Origin: Streptomyces sp. CBMA123
Lineage (GTDB): Bacteria; Actinomycetota; Actinomycetes; Streptomycetales; Streptomycetaceae
Length of the DNA stretch: 47,026 nt
Assembly: GCF_014596465.1 (NCBI RefSeq)
Contig: NZ_MECK01000412.1
Coordinates: forward strand, 1 to 47,026
Direction: 5' to 3'
Each line of letters begins with the position of its first letter. Within the stretch, counting starts at the first letter, position 1. The position numbers and the translations under genes are program-made. Below the pieces are notes generated by a model. It saw only the letters and a program-made list of their open reading frames with translations. It was not told the DNA's origin and did not search any database. Below, piece after piece: positions 43,977 through 47,026 of the stretch.

Positions 43977-44846
43977 TCAGGACGTCGTCCGGACCGCCGA
44001 CGAGTACAGCGGCCAGCCCTCGTGGTCCGGGCGGCAGGACACCTGCGCGAACCACCCGGACTTCCGCAGCAGCGCAGGCACCGTCGCGCCGTGCAGGTGG
44101 CCGTGCTCGACCACCAGCGCACCGCCCGGCCGCAACAGCCCGGCGGCCGCCTCCACCACCTGCCGGACGACGCGCAGGCCGTCGGCCCCGCCGAACACGG
44201 CCTGCCGGGGCTGGAAGCGGCCGAACTCGTCCGGCACCTCGGCCGTGTCCGGCATGAACGGCGGGTTGGCGAGCACGAGGTCCGCCTCGCCGGCCAACCC
44301 GGTCAGTGCGCCCGCCCGGACGGCCCCGCCCTCGTGCACCGTGATCGCGGTGTCCCCGAGCGCGGCCCGCCGGGCGGCGTTGCGGCGGGCGAAGTCCGCG
44401 GCGACCGGATCGAACTCGACCGCGTGCACCCGGGCGTCCGGCCGGTGGTGTGCCAGGGCCAGGCCGATCGCTCCGGAGCCGGCGCACAGGTCCACCACCG
44501 TCGGCCCGGCGACCCCTTCGACGCTCTCCCGACCGGCCGCCAGCACCAGCTCACTGTGCACCCGGGGCACGAACACGCCCGGCCCGACCACGAGTTCCAG
44601 GCCGGCGAACTCGGCGCGCCCGGTCAGGTGGCCCAGCGGCACCCCTTCGGCCCTTCTGCCCACCAGGTCACGCAGCCGCCGGACGGCTCTGCCGTCGAGC
44701 ACCCGCTCCCGGTCCAGTCCGGCCGGTCCGTCCCCGAGCACCCGGGCCGCCAGCTCCTCCGCCTCCCGCCGGGCCGCGGCGCCCGCCGTGACCTCCAGCG
44801 CCAGCACCGCGTCGTCGAGCAGCTCCCCGAGCAGCGTCGTTCCCAT
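43977..44846 (-). CDS. HemK/PrmC-family N-methyltransferase-like protein
   Basis: A 289-residue SAM-dependent methyltransferase with an N-terminal helical domain (about 1-85) and a Rossmann domain. VVDLCAGSGAIGLALA is the SAM loop, VHAVEFDPVAADFARRN motif II, and DLVLANPPFMPD carries the (N/D)PPY-type motif (NPPF) of enzymes that methylate planar amide or exocyclic amino nitrogens. FVPRVHSELVLAAG replaces the PRxxTE segment of true PrmC. Housekeeping PrmC modifies release factors and sits next to prfA; here the gene is between the polyene exporter and a PKS gene, so a pathway role, possibly N-methylation of the p-aminophenyl amine, is an attractive inference. ATG at 44846 follows GGGAGGCAAGGA. 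Confidence 0.8.
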   Translation of the reverse strand: MGTTLLGELLDDAVLALEVTAGAAARREAEELAARVLGDGPAGLDRERVLDGRAVRRLRDLVGRRAEGVPLGHLTGRAEFAGLELVVGPGVFVPRVHSELVLAAGRESVEGVAGPTVVDLCAGSGAIGLALAHHRPDARVHAVEFDPVAADFARRNAARRAALGDTAITVHEGGAVRAGALTGLAGEADLVLANPPFMPDTAEVPDEFGRFQPRQAVFGGADGLRVVRQVVEAAAGLLRPGGALVVEHGHLHGATVPALLRKSGWFAQVSCRPDHEGWPLYSSAVRTTS

Positions 44847-44979
44847 TCCTTGCCTCCCGGCCCCTGGTACGACGCCCTCCGCCGCACGATGCCGCCCACT
44901 GTGCGCCCGGAACGGCTAGGTGACCTTCCAGAACTGGTGACCGGTCGGGGGTGCGTGCGGGAGCGTCGCGGGCACGAAG

Positions 44980-45019
44980 ACCCGTCGCGGGGGCCCAGGG
45001 CTGGGCTCCCGCGACGGGT
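44980..45019 (-). terminator. Terminator hairpin after the PKS gene
   Basis: ACCCGTCGCGGG (44980-44991) pairs with CCCGCGACGGGT (45008-45019), with a further inner stem GCCCAG/CTGGGC. It lies 17 bases beyond the PKS stop on the minus strand. Between it and 44846 are two GGTGACC copies (44919, 44936). Confidence 0.7.
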
Positions 45020-45035
45020 GGAGGGCCGGATCGGG

Positions 45036-47026
45036 TCAGTCGGACAGGCCCAGCTCGTGGTCCAGGAGGTCGAACATCTCGTCGTCCGAGGCGGACTCGA
45101 AGTCGAAGGCCCCGGAGCCCGTGGGCCCGTCGGCGGCGGCGCCGCGGGCGGCGAGCCACTTCGAGCGCAGCACCTCCAGGCGGGCGGCCACCTGGTCGAA
45201 CAGCTCCTCGGCCGATCCGTTCACCTCGACCGTTCCGAACGCCAGCTCGATCCGGTCGAGTTCGGCCAGCAGCGCCGCCGGTCCGACGGTGGGCTCGGGC
45301 GCCAGGCCGAGCCGGTCGAAGAGGTGCTCCACCAACTCCGCCACCGTCGGGTGGTCGAAGACCAGGGTGGCCGGCAGCCGCAGGCCCACCAGCGAGCCCA
45401 GGCGGTTGCGCAGTTCGACGGCCGTCAGGGAGTCCAGCCCGAGGTCCTGGAAGGCCCGCTGCGGGTCGACGCCGGAGGCCTCGGTGTGGCCGAGGACCGC
45501 GGCCACCTGCTGTCGGACCGCGTTCAGCAACACCTCCTGCCGTTCCGCGCCCGGCAGTTCGGTCAGCTGCCGGAGGAACCCGGCGCCGCCGCCCGCGGCC
45601 GCGCCCCGTCGCACCGGAGCGCGCACCAGGCCGCGCAGGAGCGGGGGGATCTCGCCGCGCCGGCTCAGGGCGGCCGGGTCGAGGCGCAGCGGCAGGACGG
45701 CGGGTGCCGTCCCGGCCGTGGTCGCGTCGAACAGCGCGAGGCCCAGTTCCGGCGTGAGCGGCGGCATACCGGCCCGGGCCAGCCGTTCGGCCTCGGCCTC
45801 GGTGAGGGTGCCGGTCATGCCGCCGGTGCCGGTCCACGGGCCCCAGGCCAGGGAGACGGCAGGCAGCCCGAGGGAGTGGCGGTGGCGGGCGAGTGCGTCC
45901 AGGAAGGCGTTGGCGGCCGCGTAGTTGCCCTGGCCGGGGTTGCCGAGCGTGCCGGCCGCCGAGGAGAACAGGACGAAGGCCTCGACACCTTCGGCGGCCC
46001 GGTGGAGGTTCCACGCCGCGTCCGCCTTCGGGCGCAGGACGGCACTGACCCGCTCGGGCGTGAGCGCGCCGATCGTCCCGTCGTCCAGGACGCCCGCGGT
46101 GTGCACGACCGCGCGGACGTCGTGGCGGGCGAACAGCCCGGCGACAGCCGCCTCGTCGGCGACGTCGCAGGCCTCGACGGCCGTCTCGGCGCCGAGGTCG
46201 GCCAGTTCGGCGACCAGTTCGGCCACGCCGTCGGCGGCGGCGCCGCTGCGGCTGACGAGGAGCAGGCCGCGCACGCCGTGCTCGGCGGCGAGGTGGCGGG
46301 CCACCAGGCGGCCCAGGCCGCCGGTGCCGCCGGTGATCAGCACCGTGCCCTCGGTGGGCCAGCTCGGGGCCTCCGCCGCGCGCTCCTCCCGAGCCAGCCG
46401 GGCGGCGAACAACTCGCCCTCCCGGAGCAACAGTTGCGGCTCGTCGACGGTGAGGACGGCGGGCAGGAGCTCCGTCTCGGCGGTGCCCAGGTCGAGCAGG
46501 CCGAACCGGCCGGGCTCCTCCGAGGCCGCCGAGCGGACGAGGCCCCAGGCCGCCGCACCGGCGAGGTCGGCGCCGGACACCGCGCCCCGGGTGACGAACA
46601 CCAGCCGCGAGGCGGCGAAGGCCTCCTGTGCGAGCCACGTCTGGACCGTTTCCAGGACGGCGGTCACCCGGGCGTGCACCGACTCGGCTCCGCCGCCCGG
46701 GAGTTCGGCCAGCACCACCGGCGGCACGTCGGACCGTGCGGCGAGCCCGGCCAGCGCCTGCGCGGTCGGCTCGACGGCGACGAACGCCACGTCCGTGGCG
46801 GCGGGTGTCCGCACCGGCACCCAGTCGACGCGGAACAGCGCGTCGTGGCCCGCCGGGCGGGCCCCCGCGCCGAGCTGCTCGGCGGCGATCGGCCGGGCGG
46901 GGGGGGCGACCGGGGGAACAACGGCCTGCGGACGGTCGGTTCGGGGGAACCGACCGGCCGCGAGGCCGCCGGTGCGACGCTGCTGCGGCTGAACCCCGCA
47001 CCGGCCCGCACCACCGAGGCGGGACA
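45036..47026 (-). CDS. Modular type I PKS subunit, C-terminal KR-ACP-docking part (continues past the window)
   Basis: About 660 residues of a PKS reading leftward, 5' end beyond the right edge. From the right: a Pro/Ala-rich linker, LFRVDWVPV opening the ketoreductase structural subdomain, the catalytic KR (LITGGTGGLGRLVARHLA; HTAGVLDDG, an LDD motif indicating a B-type KR; FSSAAGTLGNPGQGNYAAANAFLD with Ser, Tyr and Asn of the active site), an ACP (LGLDSLTAVEL) and a C-terminal docking helix region ending SDDEMFDLLDHELG. There is no thioesterase, so it passes its chain to another subunit. No ER is present between the two KR halves. The frame is doubtful beyond a run of eight G at 46899-46906. 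It belongs to the polyene PKS by location. Confidence 0.88.
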   Translation of the reverse strand, partial: SRLGGAGRCGVQPQQRRTGGLAAGRFPRTDRPQAVVPPVAPPARPIAAEQLGAGARPAGHDALFRVDWVPVRTPAATDVAFVAVEPTAQALAGLAARSDVPPVVLAELPGGGAESVHARVTAVLETVQTWLAQEAFAASRLVFVTRGAVSGADLAGAAAWGLVRSAASEEPGRFGLLDLGTAETELLPAVLTVDEPQLLLREGELFAARLAREERAAEAPSWPTEGTVLITGGTGGLGRLVARHLAAEHGVRGLLLVSRSGAAADGVAELVAELADLGAETAVEACDVADEAAVAGLFARHDVRAVVHTAGVLDDGTIGALTPERVSAVLRPKADAAWNLHRAAEGVEAFVLFSSAAGTLGNPGQGNYAAANAFLDALARHRHSLGLPAVSLAWGPWTGTGGMTGTLTEAEAERLARAGMPPLTPELGLALFDATTAGTAPAVLPLRLDPAALSRRGEIPPLLRGLVRAPVRRGAAAGGGAGFLRQLTELPGAERQEVLLNAVRQQVAAVLGHTEASGVDPQRAFQDLGLDSLTAVELRNRLGSLVGLRLPATLVFDHPTVAELVEHLFDRLGLAPEPTVGPAALLAELDRIELAFGTVEVNGSAEELFDQVAARLEVLRSKWLAARGAAADGPTGSGAFDFESASDDEMFDLLDHELGLSD

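Noticed and set aside
43977..44846. Housekeeping prmC
   Set aside because: Lacks the usual PRxxTE segment and the prfA neighbour; kept as HemK-family with unassigned substrate.

Overview
High-GC DNA with GTG/TTG starts, GTGA/ATGA gene overlaps, SARP/XRE-type regulators and a large modular polyketide synthase points to a Streptomycetaceae chromosome (Streptomyces or Kitasatospora). No rRNA, tRNA, CRISPR array, insertion sequence or integrase was seen.

The window has three zones. (1) 1-13.6 kb is mostly core or house-keeping sequence: the 3' end of an acyl-CoA oxidase, an NTF2-like protein, a TMEM175-like channel, a three-gene cell-envelope operon (DUF1906 protein, small membrane protein, a Tat-exported M15-peptidase-like protein that has lost its zinc ligands), metE behind a cobalamin riboswitch, a cupin with a TetR regulator, an AhpD-fold protein, a universal stress protein, and a divergent SMP-30 / Lrp pair. 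It also holds deletion scars: 3' stubs of a CAP-domain gene and a LysE exporter joined at about 8225, and an MFS-transporter stub translationally coupled to the cupin.

(2) 13.6-27.7 kb is accessory. It contains a phosphotransferase, two XRE/TPR regulators, a HATPase-type ATP-binding protein, an N-terminally truncated STAND/TPR protein and then a compact, mostly translationally coupled gene set: Nudix, clavaminate-synthase-like oxygenase, second Nudix, 2-hydroxypentadienoate-hydratase-like protein, acylating aldehyde dehydrogenase, a 4-hydroxy-2-oxovalerate aldolase fused in frame to an acyl carrier protein (ACP), a CitE-like lyase, a MaoC hydratase and an Eis-like N-acyltransferase. The lower meta-cleavage enzymes appear to have been wired to a carrier protein. 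I do not recognise this cluster and consider it the best candidate for an undescribed pathway. An internal ribosome binding site inside the fusion gene may allow free ACP to be made as well.

(3) 28.6-47.0 kb is one end of an aromatic polyene macrolide cluster of the candicidin/FR-008 type: PAS-LuxR activator, mycosamine glycosyltransferase and aminotransferase, P450 plus 3Fe-4S ferredoxin (methyl-to-carboxyl oxidation), type II thioesterase, PabAB fusion (p-aminobenzoate starter), a loading/first-extension PKS (CoA ligase-ACP-KS-AT-ACP), a two-gene ABC exporter, and, on the opposite strand, the KR-ACP-docking end of another PKS subunit. A HemK-family methyltransferase with an NPPF motif sits between exporter and PKS and could N-methylate the aromatic amine, as found in partricin A/gedamycin-type heptaenes. 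The rest of the PKS, pabC and the GDP-mannose dehydratase must lie outside the window.
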